From: Lutimonas saemankumensis
GTDB taxonomy: Bacteria > Bacteroidota > Bacteroidia > Flavobacteriales > Flavobacteriaceae
Direction: 5' to 3'
Assembly: GCF_020171465.1 (NCBI RefSeq)
Contig: NZ_JAIUZR010000005.1
Coordinates: 186,001 to 250,000 of the forward strand
DNA: 64,000 nucleotides
A program made the translations under genes and the position numbers. The stretch's first letter is position 1. Each line of letters starts with the position of its first letter. Positions 42,181-51,190 of the stretch are shown piece after piece. A model generated the notes under the pieces. It did no database searches. It saw nothing but the letters and a program-made list of their open reading frames with translations, and had not been told where the DNA came from.

Positions 42181-43157
42181 TTTATAATTTTACTTTCACA
42201 CGACGTAAGAAATCGTGGATTGAACCGGATCACGTAAACACTTCCGATCATTGCCGGGAAGGCAAAATTCAAAATCCACATTGTTGTGGTAATGCATAAG
42301 ATGACAATTTCACTCACGCCTAGATATCCAAAAAGAGTAACGGCAACCGAACCTTTTACCAGCCAGTCAAAAAGGACAAATCCCGGGATTGCTGAAGCGA
42401 TAAAATACATTAAAAAGATTGTAGGAAGTGCTACTGAATAGGAAATATCTACCCCGAAAAAAATAAGCAATAAATAAAACTGATGCGAAAAAACAAGATA
42501 GCGGAAAACTGAAAAGGTCAGTGCCTTCTGATATTCCTGAACGCGAATCCTGAAAAAATTTTTTACCTTTTTTAACCAGGAATTATGATCTGTTCGTAAC
42601 AAAAACCAATAAAATACACAACTTAGTAAAACCAGAATCGAAGTGATTAAAATAAAGTATTCCGTATAGCGAAAACCATCCTCCGGCAAATAGTCTTGTA
42701 AAAAAATAAGGCTGAATATGCCAAAGACTACCGTTACTGTCATCTGACTGGCGTTTCCAATAAAGTTACGCAGCATAATTTGAGGTCGTTGTTTTCTTGT
42801 GTAATAAATTGCTTTGGCTCCGTACTCTCCTATTCTGTTTGGAGTTATCAGAGAGGCTGTAAGGGAACCGAGGCTTTGTTCAAGCGATTCTGAAAAAGAA
42901 ATATTTCGCAGGCTTTTTATCAAAGTTTTCCATTTAATGACCTCCAGTGTCCAGTTGACCAGACTTAAAAAAACAATGACCAGCATAAACACTAACCCTG
43001 CAGACCCCATAGAATCAAGTTGATCGGTCCACAAGCTGCCATTAAAATTTTTCTCATTAAAAAGTCGTTGAGAAATAATGTAATACGCTCCTGAAAGTAT
43101 CAGGAGTTTTATGATAAAGAGTAAACTTGAAAAGTATTTTTGCAAGAAATTGTACAT
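42177..43157 (-). CDS. Lysylphosphatidylglycerol-synthase-like flippase domain protein (UPF0104)
   Basis: A 326-residue protein with about eight hydrophobic segments. The conserved SLGSLTASLITPNRIGEYGAKAIYY region (near residues 92-118) marks the LPG_synthase_TM / AglD family, and a conserved AIPGFVLFDWLVKGSVAVTLFGYLGV region follows. Only the membrane part is present, without the aminoacyl-transferase domain, so it may flip a lipid or lipid-linked sugar. A 4-base overlap with the downstream glycosyltransferase gene couples the two and points to joint work on a glycolipid. Confidence 0.82.
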   Translation of the reverse strand: MYNFLQKYFSSLLFIIKLLILSGAYYIISQRLFNEKNFNGSLWTDQLDSMGSAGLVFMLVIVFLSLVNWTLEVIKWKTLIKSLRNISFSESLEQSLGSLTASLITPNRIGEYGAKAIYYTRKQRPQIMLRNFIGNASQMTVTVVFGIFSLIFLQDYLPEDGFRYTEYFILITSILVLLSCVFYWFLLRTDHNSWLKKVKNFFRIRVQEYQKALTFSVFRYLVFSHQFYLLLIFFGVDISYSVALPTIFLMYFIASAIPGFVLFDWLVKGSVAVTLFGYLGVSEIVILCITTTMWILNFAFPAMIGSVYVIRFNPRFLTSCESKIIK

Positions 43158-43217
43158 TTACACAAAGAAACAAAATATCATTCTGATATTTAAATTGAAT
43201 TATCAAAACAATTCACG

Positions 43218-43769
43218 TTGCCAAAAGAAAGAATAATCTTAGGGATTGATCCGGGTACTACGGTTATGGGGTACGGACTTATCAAGGTAATCGATAAGAG
43301 AATGCATTTTATGCAACTTAACGAATTAATGCTTAAAAAATACAGTGATCATTATTCTAAATTGAAACTTATTTTTGAGCGGACGATTGAACTCATAGAC
43401 ACCTATCATCCGGACGAAATTGCGATTGAGGCTCCTTTTTTTGGTAAAAATGTACAATCCATGTTGAAGTTAGGGCGCGCGCAGGGTGTAGCTATGGCTG
43501 CTGGATTGTCAAGGGAAGTTTCAATTACTGAATATTCCCCTAAAAAGATCAAAATGGCGATAACCGGTAACGGAAACGCCTCTAAGGAACAAGTAGCAAA
43601 AATGTTGCAAAGCACCCTGGGATTGAAGGAGCTTCCTAAAAATCTGGATGCTACTGACGGGCTGGCGGCAGCAGTTTGTCATTTTTATAATGAGGGGAAA
43701 CAGCAAACCGGGAAAAGCTATTCCGGTTGGGGCTCCTTCGTGAAGCAAAACGAAAAACGGATCAGTTGA
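43218..43769 (+). CDS. ruvC: Holliday-junction resolvase RuvC
   Basis: A 183-residue endonuclease that cuts Holliday junctions. Catalytic acidic residues are visible: Asp11 in LGIDPGTT, Glu in IAIEAPFFGKN (near 70), and Asp in NLDATDGLAAAVCH (near 145), with the following His. The start is TTG, chosen because the family begins with a few residues before IILGIDPG and no ATG is in frame nearby. Normal length. It is divergent from the LPG-synthase-like gene. Confidence 0.95.
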   Translation: MPKERIILGIDPGTTVMGYGLIKVIDKRMHFMQLNELMLKKYSDHYSKLKLIFERTIELIDTYHPDEIAIEAPFFGKNVQSMLKLGRAQGVAMAAGLSREVSITEYSPKKIKMAITGNGNASKEQVAKMLQSTLGLKELPKNLDATDGLAAAVCHFYNEGKQQTGKSYSGWGSFVKQNEKRIS

Positions 43770-43863
43770 TACATATGTGTCGCGATCGTTTTAACTTGGT
43801 CCGTATGCAATGATTCAAAAGCACTTTTAGACTGGAATATTTAGTTTTTTTTTATATTTGAAC

Positions 43864-44028
43864 ATGCTAAAGTCCCCCTCAGCACTTGAACGACCCTCCA
43901 ATAATTGCATTAGTTATCAATGCTGTCAGCGCTATATGAAGACAGGAGCATTCTTAAACGTTATGGGACTATTGGCATTGCCATTTTTTTTAATTTTTAT
44001 TCATGAAATTATATATTTGTTTGCTTGA
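43864..44028 (+). CDS. Small membrane peptide, first gene of a coupled transport operon
   Basis: A 54-residue frame from ATG 43864. The first half has three cysteines (Cys15, Cys20, Cys21, in CISYQCCQRYM); the second half (residues ~30-54, FLNVMGLLALPFFLIF...) is one strong membrane helix. Its TGA (44026-44028) overlaps the TTG start of the next gene by 4 bases, the same kind of junction as the three downstream. An internal ATG at 43936 would give a 30-residue version with only the helix. I do not recognise it. It could be a small subunit of the transporter or an exported peptide; it could also be a chance frame. Confidence 0.5.
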   Translation: MLKSPSALERPSNNCISYQCCQRYMKTGAFLNVMGLLALPFFLIFIHEIIYLFA

Positions 44029-44567
44029 ATAAGACAATTTTACCCATACAGCCTAGCCCAATCGTTTCCTATTTAAGAGTAGGTAGGTTATTGTATGCTT
44101 CACTGATACTATTTATAATAGAATCATGGATCTATGGTGTGCAGCTCATGAAATCAATTCGTTCTGGATCAGTGTTTTGGATTGTGTTTTGGACCTTATT
44201 TTTTCTGTTTTCGTTTGTTCACATCTATTTAGTTATCATGGATGGCTGGTCGCGTTACCAGAATTATAAACGTATAAAGGATCAATTTTTTATTCATGGT
44301 TTTAAAAAGAAAATTTCGCTCATTTATGTAGGTTCCAAATGCCAGCGTATGGCTGCAGAAACAGCTGCAGAAGAATTGGGGATAAAGGATCAGGTGCAAC
44401 AATGTTATCGTGATTTTGGTGTAAAATGGTATCATTACATACCTTATTTTATGGTTAAGGAGCCCTTATTTCTGTTCAAAAAAATGTTTTGGTCCCGTAC
44501 TTTTCTAGAAGATTACTACAAACCGAAATTTGATTACCGGGCTATCGCCAAATCGCAAATCGTATGA
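44025..44567 (+). CDS. Unrecognised two-TM membrane protein of the transport operon
   Basis: A 180-residue protein. Two hydrophobic helices (about residues 22-42 and 50-71) are followed by a ~105-residue basic, probably cytoplasmic domain containing IYVGSKCQRMAAETAAEELG, a second Cys (QQCYRDFG), and an aromatic, lysine-rich end. I do not recognise a family. The TTG start is the only option because a stop lies in frame 21 bases upstream. Six of its nine Arg codons are CGT, unlike adjacent genes where AGA/AGG dominate. The stop overlaps the ABC ATPase start by 4 bases. Its role is likely membrane-linked and tied to the transporter. Confidence 0.82.
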   Translation: MNKTILPIQPSPIVSYLRVGRLLYASLILFIIESWIYGVQLMKSIRSGSVFWIVFWTLFFLFSFVHIYLVIMDGWSRYQNYKRIKDQFFIHGFKKKISLIYVGSKCQRMAAETAAEELGIKDQVQQCYRDFGVKWYHYIPYFMVKEPLFLFKKMFWSRTFLEDYYKPKFDYRAIAKSQIV

Positions 44568-45418
44568 TTTACTGTGAACGACTGTATAAAAAGTATGGTA
44601 AAGTTAGGGCCCTTCATAACGTTAGTATTTCGTGTGAAAAGGGAGAAATTTTGGGTTTGGTTGGTGCCAATGGAGCCGGTAAAACTACCTTGTTCAAAAT
44701 TTTACTCGGATTAGTTTCTCCCGATAGTGGTGAGGTTGAAATTGCCGGCGACGGTGCAAAAAAGATCGGAGGGATTGTCGAAAAGCCAGCACTTTATCCC
44801 TACTTAAATGCACATGAAAACTTGCGATTATTTGCAAAAATGCAAGGGGCAGACTTCTCAAAAATCGCTATAGAAGCTTCCCTGGAACAAGTTGGTTTAC
44901 CTTTAAATAGAACGGATCCGGTTCGTAATTTTTCTATGGGAATGAAACAGCGCTTGGGTATTGCTGTTGCCCTTCTTAATAACCCTTCTTGTTTGTTGTT
45001 GGATGAGCCTTTTTCAGGTTTGGATCCTCTGGGTATAGAAGCCTTAAAACAGCTCATTTTTGACCTTAGACAACAAACTAAAATGTCTATATTAATCTCT
45101 TCTCATATTATTGATGTTTTAAGTACGGTTTGTATGAAGTTATCAATAATTCATAATGGGGAAATTATTCAAACCGGTGAGACGAGCACGATCCTTTCTG
45201 CCTGTACCAAAAGTTATACCTTATGCGGAAGCGAAATTAAAAAAGCATCTTTTTTAAATGATTATGATACGGTTTCGAATGGAGACTGCATGACTATTTC
45301 GGCATCGGCTACCGAAATCTCTGAAGTCATATTTAAATTATCACAGCAGAAAATAGCAATCACTTCTTGCAGGCCTGTACTTGACTTGCAGCAACTATTT
45401 AATCCGAAGGAGAAATGA
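44564..45418 (+). CDS. ABC transporter ATP-binding protein
   Basis: A 284-residue ATPase of the ABC-2 (CcmA/NatA/GldA-like) class. Walker A GANGAGKTT near residue 38, a signature FSMGMKQRLGIAVALLNNP near 125, Walker B CLLLDEPFSGLDPLG near 148-158, and the switch His in ISSHIIDVL near 182 are present. A C-terminal region of ~80 residues follows the ATPase core. The start ATGA overlaps the previous stop and its own stop (TGA) overlaps the permease start. It should energise the permease encoded next. Confidence 0.93.
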   Translation: MIYCERLYKKYGKVRALHNVSISCEKGEILGLVGANGAGKTTLFKILLGLVSPDSGEVEIAGDGAKKIGGIVEKPALYPYLNAHENLRLFAKMQGADFSKIAIEASLEQVGLPLNRTDPVRNFSMGMKQRLGIAVALLNNPSCLLLDEPFSGLDPLGIEALKQLIFDLRQQTKMSILISSHIIDVLSTVCMKLSIIHNGEIIQTGETSTILSACTKSYTLCGSEIKKASFLNDYDTVSNGDCMTISASATEISEVIFKLSQQKIAITSCRPVLDLQQLFNPKEK

Positions 45419-46245
45419 TGCGACTACTTTATATTGAAACCTATAAATTGTTTCGTCAAAGCCGGACATATTATGCAATTTTGGCTCTCTTTTTTATTGA
45501 AGCGGTTGTGCTTTTAAGTGCTTATTATCAAGGTACAGGAATTATTGATATCGTGTTGGCCAATTTGAAGGATACATTCTACTTTCAAGGCAAGCTGCTT
45601 AACGGGAACTTGATCATATACTTTATACTCAACTCCTTTTGGTTTCATGTACCCTTGCTCTGCATGATAATTGTATCTGGCATGCTTACAACAGAATATC
45701 AGGAAAAAACGTTACAAACGGTGCTTATGCAACCTGTTGTGAAGTGGAAATATCTATTTGCGAAGTATATCGTTGCCAGTTTATTTACCATTTTTTTAGT
45801 GCTACTACTGGCCATAACGTCCTTTATATTGTCCTACGGAATTTTTGGAAAAGGAGACTTAGTGATCTATACCAACGGACTGACTTTTTTTGAACACGAT
45901 GATGCTCTCTATAGATTGGTGTATGCTTTTTTGTTCGGGACCCTTTCTTTGGTATTCTTTTCTGTGGTAAGTTTAACCCTAGCCGTGTTGCTGAAAGAAA
46001 GTTTTAAAACTTGGATTGTGGCTGCGTTGTTTTTGATCGTTTCTACATTATTGTTGAAAATAGATTTAGCCAATGATGTATGGAACCAGATCGCCTTTTT
46101 TAAATTGAACAATACCTGGCAATATTTTTTTAACTACGACATTGAATGGGACACGATTATTATCAATTCGGTCTTAATGGTACTTTATATTTTAGTGACA
46201 ATGATTGTGGGGCTATTTTTATTTCAGAAAAAAGACATAGGATGA
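45415..46245 (+). CDS. ABC-2 type membrane permease
   Basis: A 276-residue protein with about six helices of the ABC-2 permease layout: an N-terminal amphipathic RLLYIETYKLFRQSRTYYAIL before TM1, a TM2-TM3 region with LLCMIIVSGMLTTEYQEKTLQTVLMQPV (a coupling-helix-like stretch), and a late hydrophobic hairpin ending FLFQKKD. The partner is the ATPase encoded just upstream by a 4-base overlap. Direction of transport is likely export. The substrate is not known. Confidence 0.9.
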   Translation: MMRLLYIETYKLFRQSRTYYAILALFFIEAVVLLSAYYQGTGIIDIVLANLKDTFYFQGKLLNGNLIIYFILNSFWFHVPLLCMIIVSGMLTTEYQEKTLQTVLMQPVVKWKYLFAKYIVASLFTIFLVLLLAITSFILSYGIFGKGDLVIYTNGLTFFEHDDALYRLVYAFLFGTLSLVFFSVVSLTLAVLLKESFKTWIVAALFLIVSTLLLKIDLANDVWNQIAFFKLNNTWQYFFNYDIEWDTIIINSVLMVLYILVTMIVGLFLFQKKDIG

Positions 46246-46898
46246 AACTACATGGAATACTTTTACTGTTCTTATATGCTGCTTATGGCTTTTCTCAAAC
46301 AGCTGAAGAACAGGTGCTTTTCGTTAAATCTAGACTGGATAGTATCCATGCCTTTCAAGCAGATATAAAGTTACATGTGGATATTTCATTCATTAAAATG
46401 CCAGATAAGGAAGCACTGGCAGTTTTTAAAAAGGGTGAAGATTTGGTCATCGAATCTGAAGATTTTGTCCTAATTCCCAAACGCGGATTAGATTTGTCGT
46501 TTAGTGAGTTGTTTGAATATCCATTTATGGTAGTGGACAGAGGTGAAGTAGAAGGACAGTCAACATCGCTATTGGCAATTTCTATTTTACCATCAGATAA
46601 TAAGGCAGATTTTAGTGTGGCCAATTTGCATATAGATACCCAGAATCAACGTATCACCTGGGCCGAAATCAACACGAAAAAAGACGGTGTTTATACAATG
46701 AGGCTCACATACCCGGATAAACAGGCTATACTTCCAACCAAATTGGACGTTTTATTTGAAATGGACCGTATCAGGATTCCACTTAATTTTGTGGGCAGCG
46801 ATGTCTCTATTGACCGCAAAGAAATGCGGGAAGCCGATAAGAAAACAGGAAAAATTAGGCTTGTATTAGAATATAGAAGTATTGAAAAAAACCTGTAA
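46242..46898 (+). CDS. LolA-like periplasmic carrier of the transport operon
   Basis: A 218-residue exported protein starting at MKLHGILLLFLYAAYGFSQ (signal peptide to about residue 19). The remainder has a LolA-like beta arrangement: VKSRLDSIHAFQADIKLHVDISF, then GEDLVIES, LDLSFSELF, FSVANLHID, and a C-terminal strand region. The match is weaker than for the LolA-like protein at 9466, but the start fits. Its ATG overlaps the permease stop by 4 bases. Being directly coupled to an ABC-2 transporter suggests it accepts what the transporter exports, as LolA accepts lipoproteins from LolCDE. Confidence 0.78.
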   Translation: MKLHGILLLFLYAAYGFSQTAEEQVLFVKSRLDSIHAFQADIKLHVDISFIKMPDKEALAVFKKGEDLVIESEDFVLIPKRGLDLSFSELFEYPFMVVDRGEVEGQSTSLLAISILPSDNKADFSVANLHIDTQNQRITWAEINTKKDGVYTMRLTYPDKQAILPTKLDVLFEMDRIRIPLNFVGSDVSIDRKEMREADKKTGKIRLVLEYRSIEKNL

Positions 46899-47083
46899 CC
46901 TGAACTTATTCATGTGTTTAAATGGTGTTTTGATAGCATCCTCATTGTTAAAAACAGATTTAAATTTATTGCATTTTTCATCGATCCAATATAAACTTAC
47001 CCCGCCTAAACGCACTCGAGATTCATTTAGTTAGGAGTGTAGCTCTTACTTTGTATCTTACGCCTGGATTTATTCTTAGACTT

Positions 47084-48211
47084 ATGGCCGGTATCTATAT
47101 ACATATACCTTTTTGCAAACAGGCATGTTACTATTGTGATTTCCATTTTTCAACCTCACTCAAGAACAAGGATTCGATGTTGTCAGCCATTAAAAAGGAG
47201 CTGGTATTACGAAAAAAAGAGATCAGTGATTACGTAGAAACCATTTATTTTGGAGGAGGTACGCCTTCCTTGCTTAATCCTGCGGAAATAGAGGACATCT
47301 TAAATCTAATCAGAACTCATTTTCAGGTAACCAAGGATCCGGAGATCACTCTTGAGGCTAATCCGGATGATCTGTCTAAACAGAAGATAGAAGATCTGAG
47401 CCGATCACCTGTGAACCGGTTGAGTATTGGGGTTCAGTCCTTTTCTGATGAGGACCTGAGCTATATGAACAGGGCCCATAATAGTAAACAGGCGCTGAGA
47501 TCTATGGAACAGGCTTCAAAATGGTTTGATAATATAAGCATGGACCTGATCTATGGATTACCCGGGCTTAGTGAAGAACGATGGGCTGAAAATCTACAAT
47601 GTACTTTTGATTTTAAAGTTGGGCACATTTCGAGTTATGCGCTTACCGTTGAACCCAAAACGGCATTGGATCATTTTATTCGAACGGGAAAATATAAAGC
47701 CCCTTCTGATGCCTTGGCAGAAAGACATTTTAAAATTCTTCAGGAACACACAAAATCCAAAGATTATATACAATATGAAATTTCAAATTTTGGAAAGAAA
47801 GGTTATTTCTCCAGACATAATGCCTCCTATTGGAAAGGGGTAAATTATCTGGGTATAGGACCGTCTGCCCATTCTTTTGACGGTAGCCGAAGAAGCTGGA
47901 ATATTACCAACAACGCCAGGTATATAAAGTCCCTTGAAAAAGACAGGTTGCCCAGTGAAATTGAACATCTGACAGTTGAGGACAGGATTAATGAAAGGAT
48001 CATGACCGGAATCAGGACGATCTGGGGAATTTCAATTCGGGATATAATGTCAGATTTTGGTGAAACTTATAAAGAAGCGCTGATGAAGCAAGCCAAAAAA
48101 CACCTTCTTGCAGGTAGTCTTTACATTGAAGAGGATCACCTGATTTTAAGGCCTGACAAATATTTTTTAGCCGATGGAATTGCTTCGGATATGTTTTTGA
48201 TCAAAGTATGA
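47084..48211 (+). CDS. hemW: Radical SAM haem chaperone HemW
   Basis: A 375-residue radical SAM protein starting at MAGIYIHIPFCKQACYYCDFHF, which matches the family start; a further upstream ATG adds 11 unrelated residues. The [4Fe-4S] ligands are Cys11, Cys15 and Cys18. The SAM-binding GGGTPS and RLSIGVQSFSD are typical of the HemN/HemW group, as is the C-terminal HemW domain. The absence of the extra HemN-specific N-terminal cysteines supports HemW, a haem-transfer protein, rather than coproporphyrinogen dehydrogenase. Confidence 0.93.
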   Translation: MAGIYIHIPFCKQACYYCDFHFSTSLKNKDSMLSAIKKELVLRKKEISDYVETIYFGGGTPSLLNPAEIEDILNLIRTHFQVTKDPEITLEANPDDLSKQKIEDLSRSPVNRLSIGVQSFSDEDLSYMNRAHNSKQALRSMEQASKWFDNISMDLIYGLPGLSEERWAENLQCTFDFKVGHISSYALTVEPKTALDHFIRTGKYKAPSDALAERHFKILQEHTKSKDYIQYEISNFGKKGYFSRHNASYWKGVNYLGIGPSAHSFDGSRRSWNITNNARYIKSLEKDRLPSEIEHLTVEDRINERIMTGIRTIWGISIRDIMSDFGETYKEALMKQAKKHLLAGSLYIEEDHLILRPDKYFLADGIASDMFLIKV

Positions 48212-48244
48212 TTTATTTAGTATTTTTAAAGCCTATTCGATAAT

Positions 48245-48889
48245 ATGGAAGCTTTACTCGGACTTTTTCTTGGAGCAATAATCACCTACTGGGTATTAAA
48301 ATATATCAAAATTCAGAAAAGAAAAGATATTACAAATGCGCAATCGGCCATTCTCATGGAAAAGATCAGAAAGGTTTGGAAACTCATCACTGTTGAAGGA
48401 GAGTTTGCAGAAATATACCATTACGAGAATACCAAGGAAAGATTTATGAGCATGGTTTCCAGTAAGAAAAAAGCGATTCTGTTGATTAATGCCAAAGCTC
48501 ATGTGGGCTTTGATCTCTCTAAGATCAAAATGGAAGCCAATAATGAAAAAAAGGTGATCAGGTTAACCGATTTTCCTGATCCTCAGGTCCTGAGTCTGGA
48601 AACCGATCTCAAGTACTATGATAAAAAAGATGGCTTGTTCAATAAATTTGATTCTACGGATTTGACCGAAGTTAATTCTCAGGCTAAAGAATACGTATTG
48701 TTAAAAATACCTGAGAGTGGTTTGTATGACACAGCAAAAAGCGAAGCTCTTGAGGCTGTTCTTCTTATACAGAATATTGTGGAAACCATTGGTTGGAACC
48801 TGGACTATCAGGATCTGTTACTTGCAAAGAATAATAAGGGAATTGCAATACAGGAAAAGTTAGTGAATAAACTGGAACAGGAAAATTGA
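48245..48889 (+). CDS. DUF4230 domain-containing protein
   Basis: A 214-residue protein with an N-terminal membrane anchor (LLGLFLGAIITYWVLKYI) and a DUF4230 domain. The family core VWKLITVEGEFAEIYHYEN, KAILLINAKAHVGFDLSKI and the late EALLIQNIVETIGWN are visible. Its function is unknown; it is usually a membrane-anchored protein facing the periplasm. It sits 33 bases after hemW and 19 before the helicase, so the three may form a transcript. Confidence 0.86.
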   Translation: MEALLGLFLGAIITYWVLKYIKIQKRKDITNAQSAILMEKIRKVWKLITVEGEFAEIYHYENTKERFMSMVSSKKKAILLINAKAHVGFDLSKIKMEANNEKKVIRLTDFPDPQVLSLETDLKYYDKKDGLFNKFDSTDLTEVNSQAKEYVLLKIPESGLYDTAKSEALEAVLLIQNIVETIGWNLDYQDLLLAKNNKGIAIQEKLVNKLEQEN

Positions 48890-48908
48890 TCCGTGAATTT
48901 AAGAATAA

Positions 48909-50591
48909 GTGAATCAAGATCAGGCCTTAGCGATATTGAAATCCGGTAGAAATGTTTTTTTAACAGGTTCTGCAGGTACCGGGAAAACGTATGTTCTCAA
49001 TAAATATATTCAATACCTGAAAGCTCGAAAAATTCCGGTATCCGTTACGGCTTCTACTGGAATTGCGGCAACACATCTCCAGGGGACCACGATTCATGCC
49101 TGGTCAGGTATTGGAATCAAGGATAGCCTGAGCCAGCGAAACCTGAAAGCCTTAAAGGAAAAAAAGTATCTTAAAAAGCATATTGACAAGACCAAAGTGC
49201 TCATTATTGATGAGATTTCAATGCTTCATTTAAAGCAATTCAATCTGGTAAATGAAGTACTTCAGTATTTTAGACAAACGGATAAGTCATTTGGAGGCCT
49301 GCAGCTGGTTCTTTGTGGTGATTTTTTTCAGCTTCCACCAATAGGTACGACAGGGGAAACGAACAGGGATAAGTTTTGTTTTATGTCTCAGTCCTGGTTG
49401 GGTGCGGATTTGTCAATCTGCTATCTGACAGAACAGTTCAGGCAAACGGACAGTAAATTGAATGATGTTCTGAATGAAATAAGAACGGGTACAGTAACTG
49501 AAAATTCTATAGCCTTGCTTCAGGATTGTACAAGGCCAATAGAAGAAAAGGAGCCCACAACCCTTTATACGCACAACATAGATGTTGACAGAATTAATTC
49601 TACACACCTTCAGGGACTTCGGGGAAGGAAAAAGATTTTCCGGGCAAAAGTGAAAGGAAATCTAAAGCTTGCCGAAACCATTAAAAAATCGATCATGGCT
49701 CCTGAAGTGCTGGAATTGAAGAAAGATTCAAAGGTAATGTTCGTCAAAAATAATTATGAGAAAGGCTATCTGAACGGAACGATTGGGACGGTTCTGCGTT
49801 ATGATGATGATGGATATCCGGTAATTCGATTAAACAACGGTTATGAAATTACAGCAGTTCCGGAGGATTGGCGAATTGAAGATGAAGGAGGGAAACTGTT
49901 GGTTAGCTATGTACAAGTGCCTCTTAGGCTGGCCTGGGCCATTACGGTCCACAAGAGTCAGGGAATGACCCTGGACAGTGCAGTTATGGATCTGAACAAA
50001 ACCTTTGAAAAAGGGCAAGGTTATGTGGCCTTGTCAAGAGTGAAGAGCATGGATGGGCTGGAATTGAGGGGATTTAACGGAACGGCCCTGGAGGTAGATA
50101 GGCTTGCATTACGAGCTGATCAAAGGTTTCAGGAATTATCCAGAGAACTGGAATTGAATTTGGATGCGGATAATTTGGAAAAAGAGGCCAGGAACTTTGT
50201 TAAACAAAATGGAGGAGTTCTTAATAAAGATGAAATTAAGGAGAATTTGGACCGATTGGAAAAAGGAAAGAAAATAGTTAAAAAATCTACCTATCTGATA
50301 ACAAAACAACTCATAGATAAGGGGTATTCCTTGCAGGATATCATGATAGAAAGGAATCTGACCATCGGTACCATTTCGACCCATCTGATCAGGATTTCGG
50401 AAATGTATCCGCAAACAAACCTGAATCGATTCAAGCCGGAAAGAAGTGTTTTGACTAAAGTTAAAAAAGCAAGAAGGCAATTGCTAAAGGGAGCAGGTGC
50501 GGAAGAAAGGATTAGTTTAAAACCTATATTTGAAATCCTGAAGGGTGAAATTAGTTACGATCAGATAAAATTGGCCCTGGTGTTTGTTTGA
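48909..50591 (+). CDS. Pif1/RecD-like helicase with C-terminal HTH domain
   Basis: A 560-residue SF1B helicase. The GTG start is used because the Walker A loop follows quickly (LTGSAGTGKT, residues 18-27). Further motifs: TASTGIAATHL (Ia), KVLIIDEISML (II), LVLCGDFFQLPPIG (III), and late VHKSQGMTLDSAVMDL and GQGYVALSRVKS (V and VI). A C-terminal ~130-residue extension ends in a helix-turn-helix-like region (STYLITKQLIDKGYSLQDIMIERNLTIGTISTHL), as in helix-turn-helix-fused helicases. It likely acts in DNA repair or recombination. Confidence 0.92.
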   Translation: MNQDQALAILKSGRNVFLTGSAGTGKTYVLNKYIQYLKARKIPVSVTASTGIAATHLQGTTIHAWSGIGIKDSLSQRNLKALKEKKYLKKHIDKTKVLIIDEISMLHLKQFNLVNEVLQYFRQTDKSFGGLQLVLCGDFFQLPPIGTTGETNRDKFCFMSQSWLGADLSICYLTEQFRQTDSKLNDVLNEIRTGTVTENSIALLQDCTRPIEEKEPTTLYTHNIDVDRINSTHLQGLRGRKKIFRAKVKGNLKLAETIKKSIMAPEVLELKKDSKVMFVKNNYEKGYLNGTIGTVLRYDDDGYPVIRLNNGYEITAVPEDWRIEDEGGKLLVSYVQVPLRLAWAITVHKSQGMTLDSAVMDLNKTFEKGQGYVALSRVKSMDGLELRGFNGTALEVDRLALRADQRFQELSRELELNLDADNLEKEARNFVKQNGGVLNKDEIKENLDRLEKGKKIVKKSTYLITKQLIDKGYSLQDIMIERNLTIGTISTHLIRISEMYPQTNLNRFKPERSVLTKVKKARRQLLKGAGAEERISLKPIFEILKGEISYDQIKLALVFV

Positions 50592-50611
50592 TTTATTATT
50601 GAAATTGAATT

Positions 50612-50971
50612 ATGAATGTAGAAGAATTCAGAATGTATTGTCTTTCAAAGCATATGGTATCAGAAGAATTTCCATTTGATGAAACAACGCTTGTCTTCAA
50701 AGTATGCGGAAAAATGTTTGCTTTAACCGGGCTTGACAGTCCCGAGTTTAAGGTCAATTTGAAATGTGATCCTGATAGAGCCCTGAAATTAAGAGAAGAG
50801 TATGATAGCATCAATGAAGGCTATCATATGAGCAAGGTACATTGGAATACTGTTACGGTTGATGGTTCATTTTCGGATAATTTGTTTCGTGATTTGATAG
50901 ATCATTCTTATGAACTGGTAGTTAGCGGACTTTCGAAAAAAATAAGAGAGGAATTTTTTAACGAATCTTGA
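50612..50971 (+). CDS. MmcQ/YjbR family protein
   Basis: A 119-residue protein of the MmcQ/YjbR fold: an N-terminal helix (EEFRMYCLSKHMVSEEFPF), VFKVCGKMFAL, the VNLKCDPDRALKLREEYDSI region and a C-terminal YELVVSGLSKKIREEF. These proteins have a double-wing DNA-binding-like fold, but their role is poorly defined. It lies 20 bases after the helicase gene. Confidence 0.9.
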   Translation: MNVEEFRMYCLSKHMVSEEFPFDETTLVFKVCGKMFALTGLDSPEFKVNLKCDPDRALKLREEYDSINEGYHMSKVHWNTVTVDGSFSDNLFRDLIDHSYELVVSGLSKKIREEFFNES

Positions 50972-51190
50972 TAAAAAAATAATATTTAATCAACAGTAAA
51001 GATTCTTCGGTAAATAGAATGGTCCATTCGAAAAGAAAATCAATAGTTTCGTCCTTAAAGTGTTTTATTGGAGCCGCGGAAGATTTAATTTTAGAGGTAA
51101 ATAACTCAGGTTCGTTCAATGTAACAATCTATCATGTTTTAACATTTAAAATCTGACTTATATAAGTAATTTGTTTTTGTTAAGTTAATT

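Noticed and set aside
44012-44019. TATATTTG as a promoter for the 180-residue protein
   Set aside because: It ends only 5 bases before the TTG start and has no TTG at the -33 distance; the overlap with the small ORF suggests transcription from further upstream.
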